A DNA stretch of 64,000 nt from QYOJ01 sp964616825. GTDB taxonomy: Bacteria; Bacteroidota; Bacteroidia; Bacteroidales; FEN-979. Below, in pieces: positions 42,425 to 51,377 of this stretch. Positions within the stretch are counted from its first letter, which is position 1; the number at the start of each line of letters is the position of its first letter. Made by a program: the position numbers and the translations under genes. Location: contig CAZTSX010000005.1 of assembly GCA_964616825.1 (NCBI GenBank), forward strand, positions 1 through 64,000. Reading direction: 5' to 3'. The notes below the pieces were generated by a model that made no database searches, was not told the DNA's origin, and saw nothing but the letters and a program-made list of their open reading frames with translations.

Positions 42425-43228
42425 TCATCCAGTTTTTGCCAATTGTTTTGAAAGGGATAACCGGAAACACGAAAAATTGGAGATAAAAGCGCCTATCCTG
42501 ACAGAGAGATCGGAATGAACCAGCGGTTTTGGCTTAATGACCAGTTTTACCAGGTGTCTGGCTACATCTTCAGGTGTTTTTGGTTTGGTGAACATCCGGG
42601 TCAGCCAGTTCTGGTTCGGACTCATCAGGAGATCCTGGTCTACATCACCCATCCGTGATTCCGGTTTTGAATCTGTCAGGATATAGCCCGGAAAATATTC
42701 GCTTATCACAATTTCACTTCCTGCCCACTCCCCCTGCAGGGTTCGTGTCCAGGCTGAGAATGCGGCTTTGGAACAAACATAAGGAGCATAATAGGGGATC
42801 CCCATCATGAAGCCGGGTGAGCCAACATTAATGATCTGTCCCCCACCCTGGCTTTTCATCTGCCTGATGGCTTCCTGCGTGGCAGCAACAGCGCCCAGCA
42901 GGTTGGTTTGAAAAGCTTTCAATAAATCTTCTGAAGAAACACTTTCTGTGGGTGAAACGATCATACAGGCAGCATTATTTATCAGCACATCAATGCGGCC
43001 GAAATGGATTACCGTCTCCTGCACCATGCTTCGTGCCTCCTCCTCCCGACTGATATCTGTTACGATTACAAAAGAGTGATTCATCTCTGAAGCAAGCACT
43101 TCAAGTTTCTCTTTCCGGCGGGCAGCAATCGCAACCTGCGCTCCAGCCAGGTCGAAAGTACGGGCAGCTGCCGCACCTATACCCGCGGAAGCGCCGGTGA
43201 TCAGAATAACCTTTTTTGAAATGGACAT
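42425..43228 (-). CDS. Short-chain dehydrogenase/reductase
   Basis: 267 residues from MSISKKVILITGASAGIG. The cofactor loop is TGASAGIG (residues 10-17), the NNA motif is near 85, and the catalytic Tyr-Lys pair is in YVCSK near 150. NADP preference is suggested by AARRKEK after strand 2. A longer frame to 43519 exists only because it runs through the N gap and a duplicated copy of the gene's own 5' end; it is not real. The gene is divergent from galM. Substrate unknown. Confidence 0.88.
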   Translation of the reverse strand: MSISKKVILITGASAGIGAAAARTFDLAGAQVAIAARRKEKLEVLASEMNHSFVIVTDISREEEARSMVQETVIHFGRIDVLINNAACMIVSPTESVSSEDLLKAFQTNLLGAVAATQEAIRQMKSQGGGQIINVGSPGFMMGIPYYAPYVCSKAAFSAWTRTLQGEWAGSEIVISEYFPGYILTDSKPESRMGDVDQDLLMSPNQNWLTRMFTKPKTPEDVARHLVKLVIKPKPLVHSDLSVRIGAFISNFSCFRLSLSKQLAKTG

Positions 43229-43417
43229 GAAAAATAAGAATCTGAGGCCAAAAATCGTCAATNNNNNNNNNNNNNNNNNNNNNNNNNNNNNNNNNNNNNN
43301 NNNNNNNNNNNNNNNNNNNNNNNNNNNNNNNNNNNNNNNNNNNNNNNNNNNNNNNNNNNNNNAACCTTTTTTGAAATGGACATGAAAAATAAGAATCTGA
43401 GGCCAAAAATCGTCAAT
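43208..43417. other. Scaffold gap of 100 N flanked by a 55-base duplicate
   Basis: Bases 43263-43362 are N. The 55 bases before the gap (43208-43262) and the 55 after it (43363-43417) are identical in the same orientation. This is what is left when two contig ends that overlap are joined with a fixed-size gap instead of being merged. The real distance is therefore probably 155 bases shorter and no sequence is missing. Confidence 0.93.
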
Positions 43418-43456
43418 CGTAAATTTTATAAGTTTGTATGAACAAAACCACAAACC

Positions 43457-44596
43457 ATGAAACCATTTCTCCGTATGTTCATGCTCCTGTTCCTGGGAAC
43501 GAGCCTGTTTTCCTGTCATGATTCAGGAGAAAAGCATAAAACAGCAGACACCTTAACACTATCTATCATGAAATCACCATTTGGCTTTGTTGATAACAGA
43601 GAGGCGTTCCTTTACACCCTGACTAACCAAAACGGTATCAAAGTGAAGATCACCAACTACGGAGCGATCATTACACAAATCTGGACACCCGGCAAGGATG
43701 GCAATCCGGGTGATATCGTACTGGGATACGACAGTTTGCAGGAATACCTGGATAACAATCCTTACTTCGGGGCTATCGTCGGACGATATGCCAACAGGAT
43801 AGCGAAAGGAAAGTTTACCCTGGATGGGAAAATTCATACCCTTGCCCCCAACGATGGGAATAACCACCTCCATGGAGGCGAAAAGGGATTCGACAAAGTG
43901 GTCTGGGATGCGGAAGAGATAGAGGATTCATTGGATGTTGGATTGGAATTAACCTACATGAGTAAAGACGGTGAAGAGGGATATCCGGGCAACCTCTCCG
44001 TCAACGTTACCTACCTGCTGACCAACAATGATGAACTGAAGACGGTTATTACTGCCACCACTGATCAGGCCTGTCCGGTTAATTTATGCAATCATACCTA
44101 CTTCAATTTGAGTAAAGCCGACACCAATGTGCTTGGACACATCCTGTCAATTGTTGCTGCCCAACTTACAAATGTGGACAATGAGATGATACCTACAAGT
44201 GATCTTCCGCCTGTAGCTGGCACACCAATGGACTTCAACACGCCACATCAGATCGGCACCCGGATCCATCAGGTTAAAGGCGGGTATGACCATAATTATG
44301 TCCTGGATAAAACGGAAAAAGACCTATCCCTGGCTGCAACCCTTTCAGATCCGAAATCAGGACGCAGGGTGAAAATATATACAACACAACCCGGAATACA
44401 GTTTTATTCCGGTAATCTTCTTGACGGAACCATCAAAGGAAAAGAGGGAAAAGTCTATAAAAAGCATTATGGATTGTGCCTGGAGACGCAGCACTACCCG
44501 GATTCTCCTAATCATTCTAAGTTTCCCAATACCATTTTACGGCCTGGCGAGGAGTATCGGGAAATTACGGTTTATAAATTTGGAGTTATCGAATAG
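43457..44596 (+). CDS. galM: Aldose 1-epimerase (galactose mutarotase), lipoprotein
   Basis: 379 residues. The signal ends in lipobox LFSC (Cys near residue 21), so it is membrane-anchored outside the cytoplasm, as many Bacteroidota mutarotases are. GalM motifs: FGAIVGRYANRIAKGKF near 110, NHLHGG (substrate His), CNHTYFNLS (catalytic His near 212) and LETQHYPDSPNH (catalytic Glu near 343). It interconverts alpha and beta galactose or glucose. galK is convergent after 71 bases. A -7 element TAAGTTTG is at 43429-43436. Confidence 0.92.
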   Translation: MKPFLRMFMLLFLGTSLFSCHDSGEKHKTADTLTLSIMKSPFGFVDNREAFLYTLTNQNGIKVKITNYGAIITQIWTPGKDGNPGDIVLGYDSLQEYLDNNPYFGAIVGRYANRIAKGKFTLDGKIHTLAPNDGNNHLHGGEKGFDKVVWDAEEIEDSLDVGLELTYMSKDGEEGYPGNLSVNVTYLLTNNDELKTVITATTDQACPVNLCNHTYFNLSKADTNVLGHILSIVAAQLTNVDNEMIPTSDLPPVAGTPMDFNTPHQIGTRIHQVKGGYDHNYVLDKTEKDLSLAATLSDPKSGRRVKIYTTQPGIQFYSGNLLDGTIKGKEGKVYKKHYGLCLETQHYPDSPNHSKFPNTILRPGEEYREITVYKFGVIE

Positions 44597-44604
44597 GGGG
44601 AACA

Positions 44605-44653
44605 GGGTCGAGGGTCGAGGGAGGAGGTTTAAGGTCCAAGGCTCAAAATTCAG
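44605..44653. repeat. Heptamer array (GGGTCGA-type x7)
   Basis: GGGTCGA, GGGTCGA, GGGAGGA, GGTTTAA, GGTCCAA, GGCTCAA and AATTCAG stand in 7-base register. They fill most of the 71-base spacer between the convergent stops of galM and galK. Confidence 0.7.
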
Positions 44654-44667
44654 TCTTTGTTCTCGTT

Positions 44668-45843
44668 TCATATTTCATGATTCACTATTTTTCTGGCTCC
44701 CTCTGAAACCTGAGCAATATAAAAATCTGCATTTAATCCGGTTTTTTGTTGATAGGTTTCACCAACTTCTTCAATAAACTGATCGACAACTTCATCATTT
44801 ACCAGGTTTACGGTACAACCACCGAATCCGGCTCCGGTCATTCGGGCGCCAAGTACACCCTGAATCTTCTGTGCTTCTTCAACCAGTGTATCCAACTCAA
44901 ACCCGGTCACTTCGTAATTCTCTTTCAGAGATTCATGAGAAGCATTCATTAACTCTCCAAACCGAAGAATATCATCTTTCAGGAGGCAGGCAACAGAGTT
45001 CAGCACCCGCTGGTTTTCAGATATAACATGATGAGCCCGGCGGCGGATCACTTCGTCTGGAATCTGATCCTGAACGTTGTGAAACTGCATCAAACTGATT
45101 TCACTCAGGTTACTGATATCAAATTGTTTACTTAAGTAAGTTACAGCGAGCTGACACTCGGCCACTCGTTCGTTGTATTTGGAATCAGCAAGTTTACGCT
45201 GTTTATTGGTATTGGCTATCACCATACTTATTCCCTCAAGCAGAAGTGGCACCAATTTATTTTCCAGGGTCATGCAGTTCAGGAAGATGGCATGTCCCTT
45301 CGCCCCTATTCCTACTGCAAACTGATCCATAATCCCGCAATTTACCCCGACAAATTGATTTTCTGCTGCCTGCGACATCATGATCAACTCTGTCAGGGAT
45401 AATTTGGCATCCAGGAGCTCATTTAACGCAAATGCTGTAACCATCTCAATAGAAGCCGAAGAAGACAAGCCGGCGTTGTTTGGTATATCCCCTGAATAGA
45501 GCAGTTCCATGCCGCCAAAAGTGATCTCCCGACGTCGGAACTGATCAAAGACTCCCAAAGGATAGTTAATCCAGAGGTTCTCCACTTTCGCTGCGATATC
45601 ACTTACAGGAATCTCTGTTTGAAACTCAACATTTATGGATGCTAATCGGATTACCGGCTCTTCAATTTTACGAATCAGCAGGTAGGTGCCAAACTGCAAC
45701 GCACATGGTAAAACAAATCCACCATTATAATCGGTATGCTCACCAATGAGGTTTACACGCCCCGGTGCAAAGCAGAGAATAAGCTTGTCGTCATCATTGC
45801 CGTAATACTGAAAATATTGTTCATAAAGGATTTTTAAATCCAT
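44668..45843 (-). CDS. galK: Galactokinase
   Basis: 391 residues from MDLKILYEQYFQYYG; the longer frame upstream crosses the promoter and is not used. GHMP kinase motifs: GRVNLIGEHTDYNGG (about 29-43), the ATP loop GLSSSASIEMVTAFAL (about 126-141) and the C-terminal GARMTGAGFGGCTVNL. It phosphorylates galactose at C1 in the cytoplasm (Leloir pathway), working with GalM next door; galT and galE are not in the window. A full promoter lies just upstream. Confidence 0.95.
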   Translation of the reverse strand: MDLKILYEQYFQYYGNDDDKLILCFAPGRVNLIGEHTDYNGGFVLPCALQFGTYLLIRKIEEPVIRLASINVEFQTEIPVSDIAAKVENLWINYPLGVFDQFRRREITFGGMELLYSGDIPNNAGLSSSASIEMVTAFALNELLDAKLSLTELIMMSQAAENQFVGVNCGIMDQFAVGIGAKGHAIFLNCMTLENKLVPLLLEGISMVIANTNKQRKLADSKYNERVAECQLAVTYLSKQFDISNLSEISLMQFHNVQDQIPDEVIRRRAHHVISENQRVLNSVACLLKDDILRFGELMNASHESLKENYEVTGFELDTLVEEAQKIQGVLGARMTGAGFGGCTVNLVNDEVVDQFIEEVGETYQQKTGLNADFYIAQVSEGARKIVNHEI

Positions 45844-45856
45844 CTTTATTTTTTTT

Positions 45857-45890
45857 CTGCCGAAGGTAACTAAATTCTTAATTTTGCCAA
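45857..45890. promoter_or_regulatory. Overlapping divergent promoters of galK and the GH2 gene
   Basis: For galK (minus strand): TTG at 45888-45890, 19 bases, then TACCTTCG at 45861-45868, a one-base variant of TAnnTTTG. For the beta-mannosidase (plus strand): TAATTTTG at 45879-45886, with CTG at 45857-45859 19 bases upstream as a weak -33. The two promoters share about 30 bases, so polymerase bound at one would block the other. Confidence 0.65.
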
Positions 45891-45910
45891 CGAATTTAAC
45901 AACCTGATGA

Positions 45911-48448
45911 ATGAAAAGAAATCTCAAGTTAATCCTATTATTATCTGTTTTTTTTGCGGGAAGCCTGGAAACGTATTCACAGGAGGATACAAACATTTTC
46001 TCCCTTGATGGCATTTGGCAGTTACGGCAGCAGAACTCATTGAAAACATACAATGCCCGGGTACCAGGAGTAGTACATCTGGATCTGGAACGAAACAAGG
46101 TGATCCCTGATCCTTTCTTTAGCACGAATGAAAAGAAGCTACAGTGGATCAGCGATACCGGATGGGTATATGAGAAGTATTTCGAACTGGATCGCTCATT
46201 CTTTGCAAACCGCCACATTCAGCTTGTTTGTGAAGGGCTAGACACCTACGCCAATGTATATGTAAATGATTCACTTGTGGTTACTGCTGATAATATGTTC
46301 AAGACCTGGTATGCGAATATCAAGCATTATCTTCGAATCGGCTATAATAAAATCAAGATAGAGTTTCCTTCGGTTACCAAGTTGAATGAAATTGAATATA
46401 ATAAGCTCCCTTATCGATTGCCTGGTGATGAAAAAGTTGTATGCAGGAAAGCCGCATATCATTTCGGCTGGGATTGGGGGCCCACGTTCATTACAACGGG
46501 CATCTGGAAACCGATCTATATTAAGTACTGGAAATATGTTAATGTTCTCGGTGTACAATATATCCAGAAAAGTCTGACTGATTCGCTGGCTAAGATGTCT
46601 GCCTCTTTCATTATCAACTCAACCCTTGCTGATACCGCCGAGTTCAAATTGATGTTCGATTCCACCGTCTTTTTTTCTGGTCGTGAGTTATTAACTAAAG
46701 GGATCAATGCCATCCGCATCGATTTCGACATGACCAATCCCACGCGTTGGTGGCCAAACGGTATGGGGCCTGCTACCCTATATAACATTGGCTATCAGGT
46801 GTGGTTTGCAGGGAGGCTTGAAGCTGAAGGTCATCAGAGAATAGGCCTTCGTACTGTTGAACTGGTTCAGGATATTGATTCCATCGGCCGGTCTTTCTAT
46901 CTGAAAGTCAACGATAAACCCGTGTTTGTACGGGGCGCCAACTACATTCCGATGGATCACTTCCCGTCGCGTGTAACCGACTCCATGTATAGAGCGCTCC
47001 TCACCGATGTGAAAGTCGCCAACATGAATATGCTTCGGGTATGGGGAGGCGGTATTTATGAGAACGATATCTTTTATGATCTCTGTGATGAAAAAGGGAT
47101 CATGGTCTGGCAGGACTTTATGTTTGCGAATGCCATGTACCCTGATGACCCGAAATTTTTCAAAAATGTCAGAGATGAAGTGGTCCAGAATATTGTGAGG
47201 TTACGCAGACATCCATCCATTGTAGTGTGGTGTGGGAATAATGAGATCGAAGAGGGATGGTTCAACTGGGACTGGGCCAGGGAATACGGATATGATATGA
47301 GGGATTCGGCTGATATTTACATGAATTACCGGAAAATCTTCCACGTGATGATTCCTTATTCTGTAAAACGGCACGATTCCCTGCGACCCTATATCCCAAC
47401 AAGTCCGAAATACGGATGGGGCAAGGATGAAAGTTTGACTCATTTAGATATGCACTACTGGGGTGTCTGGTGGGGCAAAGAGCCATTTGAAATGTATGAG
47501 AAGAAAGTTGGCCGTTTTATGTCGGAATATGGTTTCCAGGGATTTCCAGATTACTCTACTATCGAGAAATTCACACAGCCGTCAGACAGATATTTGGGAT
47601 CTCCCGCCATGAAAGCCCATCAGAAACACCCGGAGGGATATGAAACGATAGCGGAATATATGAAGCGTGATTACAAAGTGCCTGTTGACTTTAAAATGTA
47701 TGGATATGTGAGTCAACTGTTACAGGCCGATGGTATCAAAACAGCCATTGATGCACACCGTCGTGCAAAACCAAACTGTATGGGAACCCTATACTGGCAG
47801 TTTAATGACACCTGGCCTGTTGTCTCCTGGTCATCGAGAGATTATTTTGGGAATAAAAAAGCGCTTTTTTATACTGCAAGCCGTTCCTATAGAAACTTTT
47901 TTGTATCACCTGTCATGGACGGAGATAACCTGAAAGTTTACGCTACTCTTGATGAAACCGACAACGACCGAGCTAAACTCAGGGTGGTTCTCTCCGATCT
48001 CAACGGACGGATGTTGTGGCAGGAAGAGTTGGATCACAATTTTCTTGCTGATCGCACAGAGGTCGTCATTGACACAAACTTAAGCGCCTATCTCGCAGGA
48101 GCAGATAAATCCACGTTATTTATCTATGCGCGGATTGAAAATTCTTTTGGTGTCATGGCAACTAATATTACATATTTTGTACCACCAAAAGAGTTGAAGC
48201 TGGAACGCGCCCCCATCGACATCTCCGTTAAGAAGTTACATTATGGATACTTGATAAACCTCTATACGACAAAACTGGCGAAAGGAGTCTTTATCAAAAC
48301 CCCTGTACAAGGCAATCTCGCTGATAATTATTTCGACCTCCTTCCATTTGAAGAGAAAAACATCTCGTTCTTCACAGATAAACGGATAGAAAATTTCAAG
48401 GATTCCCTTGTGGTGATTTCATTGATTGACGCATATCCTGAGGAATAG
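45911..48448 (+). CDS. Exported GH2 beta-mannosidase
   Basis: 845 residues with a signal peptide (about 1-24, ETYSQ). Domains in order: sugar-binding jelly roll (DGIWQLRQ ... FGWDWGPTF), immunoglobulin-like sandwich, TIM barrel (about 300-640) and C-terminal sandwiches. The acid/base Glu is in VWCGNNEIEEGW (near 440) and the nucleophile Glu in FMSEYGFQGFPDY (near 540). The VRGANYIPMDHFPSR and WQFNDTWPV stretches separate beta-mannosidases from beta-galactosidases. It should release mannose from beta-mannosides in the periplasm. The galK/galM genes next to it suggest galactomannan use. Confidence 0.9.
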   Translation: MKRNLKLILLLSVFFAGSLETYSQEDTNIFSLDGIWQLRQQNSLKTYNARVPGVVHLDLERNKVIPDPFFSTNEKKLQWISDTGWVYEKYFELDRSFFANRHIQLVCEGLDTYANVYVNDSLVVTADNMFKTWYANIKHYLRIGYNKIKIEFPSVTKLNEIEYNKLPYRLPGDEKVVCRKAAYHFGWDWGPTFITTGIWKPIYIKYWKYVNVLGVQYIQKSLTDSLAKMSASFIINSTLADTAEFKLMFDSTVFFSGRELLTKGINAIRIDFDMTNPTRWWPNGMGPATLYNIGYQVWFAGRLEAEGHQRIGLRTVELVQDIDSIGRSFYLKVNDKPVFVRGANYIPMDHFPSRVTDSMYRALLTDVKVANMNMLRVWGGGIYENDIFYDLCDEKGIMVWQDFMFANAMYPDDPKFFKNVRDEVVQNIVRLRRHPSIVVWCGNNEIEEGWFNWDWAREYGYDMRDSADIYMNYRKIFHVMIPYSVKRHDSLRPYIPTSPKYGWGKDESLTHLDMHYWGVWWGKEPFEMYEKKVGRFMSEYGFQGFPDYSTIEKFTQPSDRYLGSPAMKAHQKHPEGYETIAEYMKRDYKVPVDFKMYGYVSQLLQADGIKTAIDAHRRAKPNCMGTLYWQFNDTWPVVSWSSRDYFGNKKALFYTASRSYRNFFVSPVMDGDNLKVYATLDETDNDRAKLRVVLSDLNGRMLWQEELDHNFLADRTEVVIDTNLSAYLAGADKSTLFIYARIENSFGVMATNITYFVPPKELKLERAPIDISVKKLHYGYLINLYTTKLAKGVFIKTPVQGNLADNYFDLLPFEEKNISFFTDKRIENFKDSLVVISLIDAYPEE

Positions 48449-48513
48449 AAAGGTTGTGAACTGGTGAGTTATTGCCAGAATTTAGTCTTATTCAGCATGT
48501 GTTTGAAGGCAAC

Positions 48514-49974
48514 TCATAGCAACGGGGAGAAGAGGCGGGCGATTTTATTTAAGAACTTCCTACCGATAAAACGATTACTCCATTCATCCCATTCTACTTC
48601 GGTAGAATCGAGCAGGTCAGAATCAAAGACGTCGTTTAACTGTCTGGTTAGTGCCGGACTATAAATAACCGAGTTGATCTCGAAATTCAATTCAAAACTC
48701 CTGTTGTCCATATTTGCCGTTCCAATGATCGAGAGGTCTTCGTCGATGGTCATGGTTTTGGAATGAACAAAGCCTTTTTGATAGAAATAGACACGTACAC
48801 CTGCTTTCAATAACTCCGCAACAAAACTCTTCGTAGCTGCATTCACAAACGCAGAGTCAGAGATGCCAGGCAATATGATCCGGCAGTCGATACCACTCAA
48901 CGCTGCTTTGATTATTGCTGCCATAATGTTCTCATGCGGGATGAAATAGGGAGTAGTGATATAGACTGATCGTTTGGCATTATAAATCGCAGAGGTACAG
49001 GAATAGAGAATATAAGGAAAGTCTGAGTCGGGCCCACTGGCAATTATCTGCATGTAATCATCGCCATATTTCTCTGCAGATAATGAGATCGGGAAGAGGG
49101 ATTCCTCTATTGGAATTCTCGTTCCGCTACAGAAGTTCCAGTTTGCAATGAAATTCCGCTGCAAGCTGTTCACTGCCGGACCGACGATTTTAATCCCGGT
49201 ATCGCGCCAGTATTTGATCTTCCCTATTTTCTCTTCCGGGCCATTGATATATTTATCCGACACATTGATTCCTCCGGTAAAACCGGTTTTCCCGTCAACG
49301 ATCACGATTTTCCGGTGATCCCTGTAATTAAGCCGGTTGGCAAGCATAATCAACCTGATCTTGTAAAATGGATAGATCTCTACACCTCCTTCCTGCAATT
49401 CCCGCCTGATCCGGTGCTTGATCCCGCTCGCACCAAAATCATCATAGATCACACGCACAGTGACTCCTTTGTTTGCTTTTTTTATCAACAGCTCTTTCAG
49501 GCGATTCCCTATCTGATCGTCTTCCCAGATGTAAAACTCGACATGTATATGATGCCTGGCAGTTTCGATCGATGCCAGGAGCTCGGGGAAGAAGGCTTCC
49601 CCGTTGTTCAGCAGGGTGACACAATTTTGGGTTAGCGGCGCCATGTCAGCATTGGCCTGAAACCGGATCAGGTTGTAGTACTTGATAAGTGTTTTATCAT
49701 CTTCATCGCCCGTAAGGGTTATGCTTTCCCTGATCTTTTCAGCAACCTCCGTCTGCAGTTTGCTGTCGGTGAAGATCTTTCTGGAGAACATTTTATTTTT
49801 CCGGTAGTTGATCCCGAATGAGAAGTAGATCAGGATGCCGAAAACAGGAAATACAACCGTGATAAAGATATAGAAAAGGGCTTTTACCTGATCCTGGGTG
49901 TCAAAGATGATTTTGATGACTGTCAGGATGACGAGGATAAAATAGAAGATGATGAGATAATCCCAGACTATCAT
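48514..49974 (-). CDS. cls: Cardiolipin synthase (phospholipase D superfamily)
   Basis: 486 residues. Two N-terminal membrane helices (about 5-25 and 35-55) precede two PLD domains with HKD motifs: HRKIVIVDGKTGFTGG near 220 and HSKTMTIDEDLSIIGTANMD near 400. Length and the helices fit ClsA-type enzymes, which condense phosphatidylglycerol into cardiolipin at the inner membrane. The start follows from the first helix (MIVWDYLIIFYFILV). It is alone on its strand; a phased ATTG repeat region lies upstream. Confidence 0.93.
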   Translation of the reverse strand: MIVWDYLIIFYFILVILTVIKIIFDTQDQVKALFYIFITVVFPVFGILIYFSFGINYRKNKMFSRKIFTDSKLQTEVAEKIRESITLTGDEDDKTLIKYYNLIRFQANADMAPLTQNCVTLLNNGEAFFPELLASIETARHHIHVEFYIWEDDQIGNRLKELLIKKANKGVTVRVIYDDFGASGIKHRIRRELQEGGVEIYPFYKIRLIMLANRLNYRDHRKIVIVDGKTGFTGGINVSDKYINGPEEKIGKIKYWRDTGIKIVGPAVNSLQRNFIANWNFCSGTRIPIEESLFPISLSAEKYGDDYMQIIASGPDSDFPYILYSCTSAIYNAKRSVYITTPYFIPHENIMAAIIKAALSGIDCRIILPGISDSAFVNAATKSFVAELLKAGVRVYFYQKGFVHSKTMTIDEDLSIIGTANMDNRSFELNFEINSVIYSPALTRQLNDVFDSDLLDSTEVEWDEWSNRFIGRKFLNKIARLFSPLL

Positions 49975-49982
49975 GTTACATT

Positions 49983-50034
49983 ATTGACATAGATTGCACA
50001 GTATTGCCACACTATTGCGCATGAATTGCCATAA
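49983..50034. repeat. Helically phased ATTG repeats (about 10-11 bases x5)
   Basis: ATTG starts at 49983, 49993, 50003, 50014 and 50025, spacings of 10, 10, 11 and 11. Units resemble ATTGCCATAA. It fills the 61-base gap between the SDR stop and the cls start. A shorter version, spacing 11, is at 57902-57925. Confidence 0.6.
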
Positions 50035-50035
50035 A

Positions 50036-50881
50036 TTATTTCTCTTTCAGGATATGTTTAAGGAATATCTTTGTGAGTACTCGTTTGGGAAAGCCTGAGA
50101 AGTAAAATGCTTTTTTAGCATCCGGACCTATCAGGTATATCGCCTTTGGTTTTTTCGCTATGAGCGCATCTTCAATAGCTCTAGCCACTTTCATAGTTGG
50201 CAATGGTTTGACATCCTCCAGAACCTTGTCACCATAACGGACAAAAGGCCTGTATATATCAAGCAGTTCCGGAGAAACAGTTTTACGGAGGTTCTTTTTG
50301 TACGCCGCGTTTTTAGCCCAGATATCACTTTCAATCGCTCCCGGCGCCACCAGGGAGACCTCCATGCCGAAGGGAGTCACTTCGGTACGGAGCGAATCTG
50401 TATAGGCTCTGACAGCAAACTTGGAGGCGGCATATGCGCTTCCTCCGGGAGCAGCTATGTAACTTGAACTCGATCCGACATTGACGATTCTGCCGTGGTT
50501 TTTTCGAAGCCATGGAATCGCTGCAAAAGTCATCGCATGCAACCCGATCAGGTTTACCTCCATCAACCTCCTGAACTCTGAGACAGTGGTCGCTTCAACG
50601 ACGCCGCTGATCCCGATACCGGCATTATTCACCAGGCCAAAAAAGGGATAGTCATGCTCACTGGAGATCCGCTCCACCGCACTATCTATTAACTGCTCGT
50701 CCGTGACATCCAGAATCAGGGTTTCCAACTTGTCAGAAGCCTTTTCCCGTAGTTTCTCTCCATCTTCATCTTTCCTGACACCGGCAAACACCTTGAATCC
50801 AAGGCTATCCAGATGAAGGGCGCTAACTTTTCCTATTCCGGTTGATGCACCGGTAATGAGGATAGATTTTTTTTGACTCAT
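50036..50881 (-). CDS. Short-chain dehydrogenase/reductase
   Basis: 281 residues of the classical SDR family: TGASTGIG (residues 9-16), NNAGIGISG near 87, and catalytic YAASK near 148. The C-terminal part (AFYFSGFPKRVLTKIFLKHIL) is hydrophobic and basic, suggesting membrane contact, as in retinol-dehydrogenase-like members. A broken lumazine-binding-like gene lies 10 bases upstream on the same strand. Substrate unknown. Confidence 0.88.
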   Translation of the reverse strand: MSQKKSILITGASTGIGKVSALHLDSLGFKVFAGVRKDEDGEKLREKASDKLETLILDVTDEQLIDSAVERISSEHDYPFFGLVNNAGIGISGVVEATTVSEFRRLMEVNLIGLHAMTFAAIPWLRKNHGRIVNVGSSSSYIAAPGGSAYAASKFAVRAYTDSLRTEVTPFGMEVSLVAPGAIESDIWAKNAAYKKNLRKTVSPELLDIYRPFVRYGDKVLEDVKPLPTMKVARAIEDALIAKKPKAIYLIGPDAKKAFYFSGFPKRVLTKIFLKHILKEK

Positions 50882-50891
50882 TGATTGAAAA

Positions 50892-51365
50892 TTACCCGGT
50901 CTCTTTTTCAGGTACCTTGTAAAAAATCTTATTTACGATTTTCCATTCGTCGCCAAATTTATAGAGCGACATGTAATCGATGTATTTCAAGGTCTTCCCA
51001 ACATAAAACTCAAGCTTTGCAACCGCAGCTGTACCGGTAACATCGATCATCGGAAATTTTACTATGACTTTCTCCTCTTCTTTCGTAGGTTACTTACCCT
51101 CTTCTTTTCCCCGTTTCACGTCATCGATCCAGTTATAGATAGGATAGCTCCACAGGGTATTTCCGCGTCCGATTCCGATCAGCTGAAATGCTGGATGAAA
51201 TCCGGCCTCTACCAATTCAATATCTCCATTGTTTTGCAATCCGTCAACATAGGCACTCTGGATTACTTTTTTAATCGCTTCTTTGTCAGCATCAACATCC
51301 TCTCCTGCCAGCAATAATGCAACAGGAATAAGAAATAGCGCAGTAATGATGCAAAATCTTTTCAT
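50892..51365 (-). pseudogene. Exported lumazine-binding-like (NTF2-fold) protein with in-frame stop
   Basis: The frame starts with a signal peptide (MKRFCIITALFLIPVALLLA) and the NTF2/PF12893-type core (EAIKKVIQSAYVDGLQNNGD, FHPAFQLIGIG). It meets TAA at 51090-51092, then continues in the same frame for about 65 more codons of clear family character (KFPMIDVTGTAAVAKLEFYV, YMSLYKFGDEWKIVNKIFY) to TAA at 50892-50894. One base change, for example TAT to TAA, explains the break. It is a point-mutated gene, a sequencing error or, less likely, a readthrough gene. Confidence 0.85.
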
Positions 51366-51377
51366 GGGCTTTTGTTT

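Noticed and set aside
42425..43519. 364-residue SDR reading through the N run
   Set aside because: The extra N-terminal part comes from the gap and from the duplicated copy of the gene's own 5' end. The real start is at 43228.
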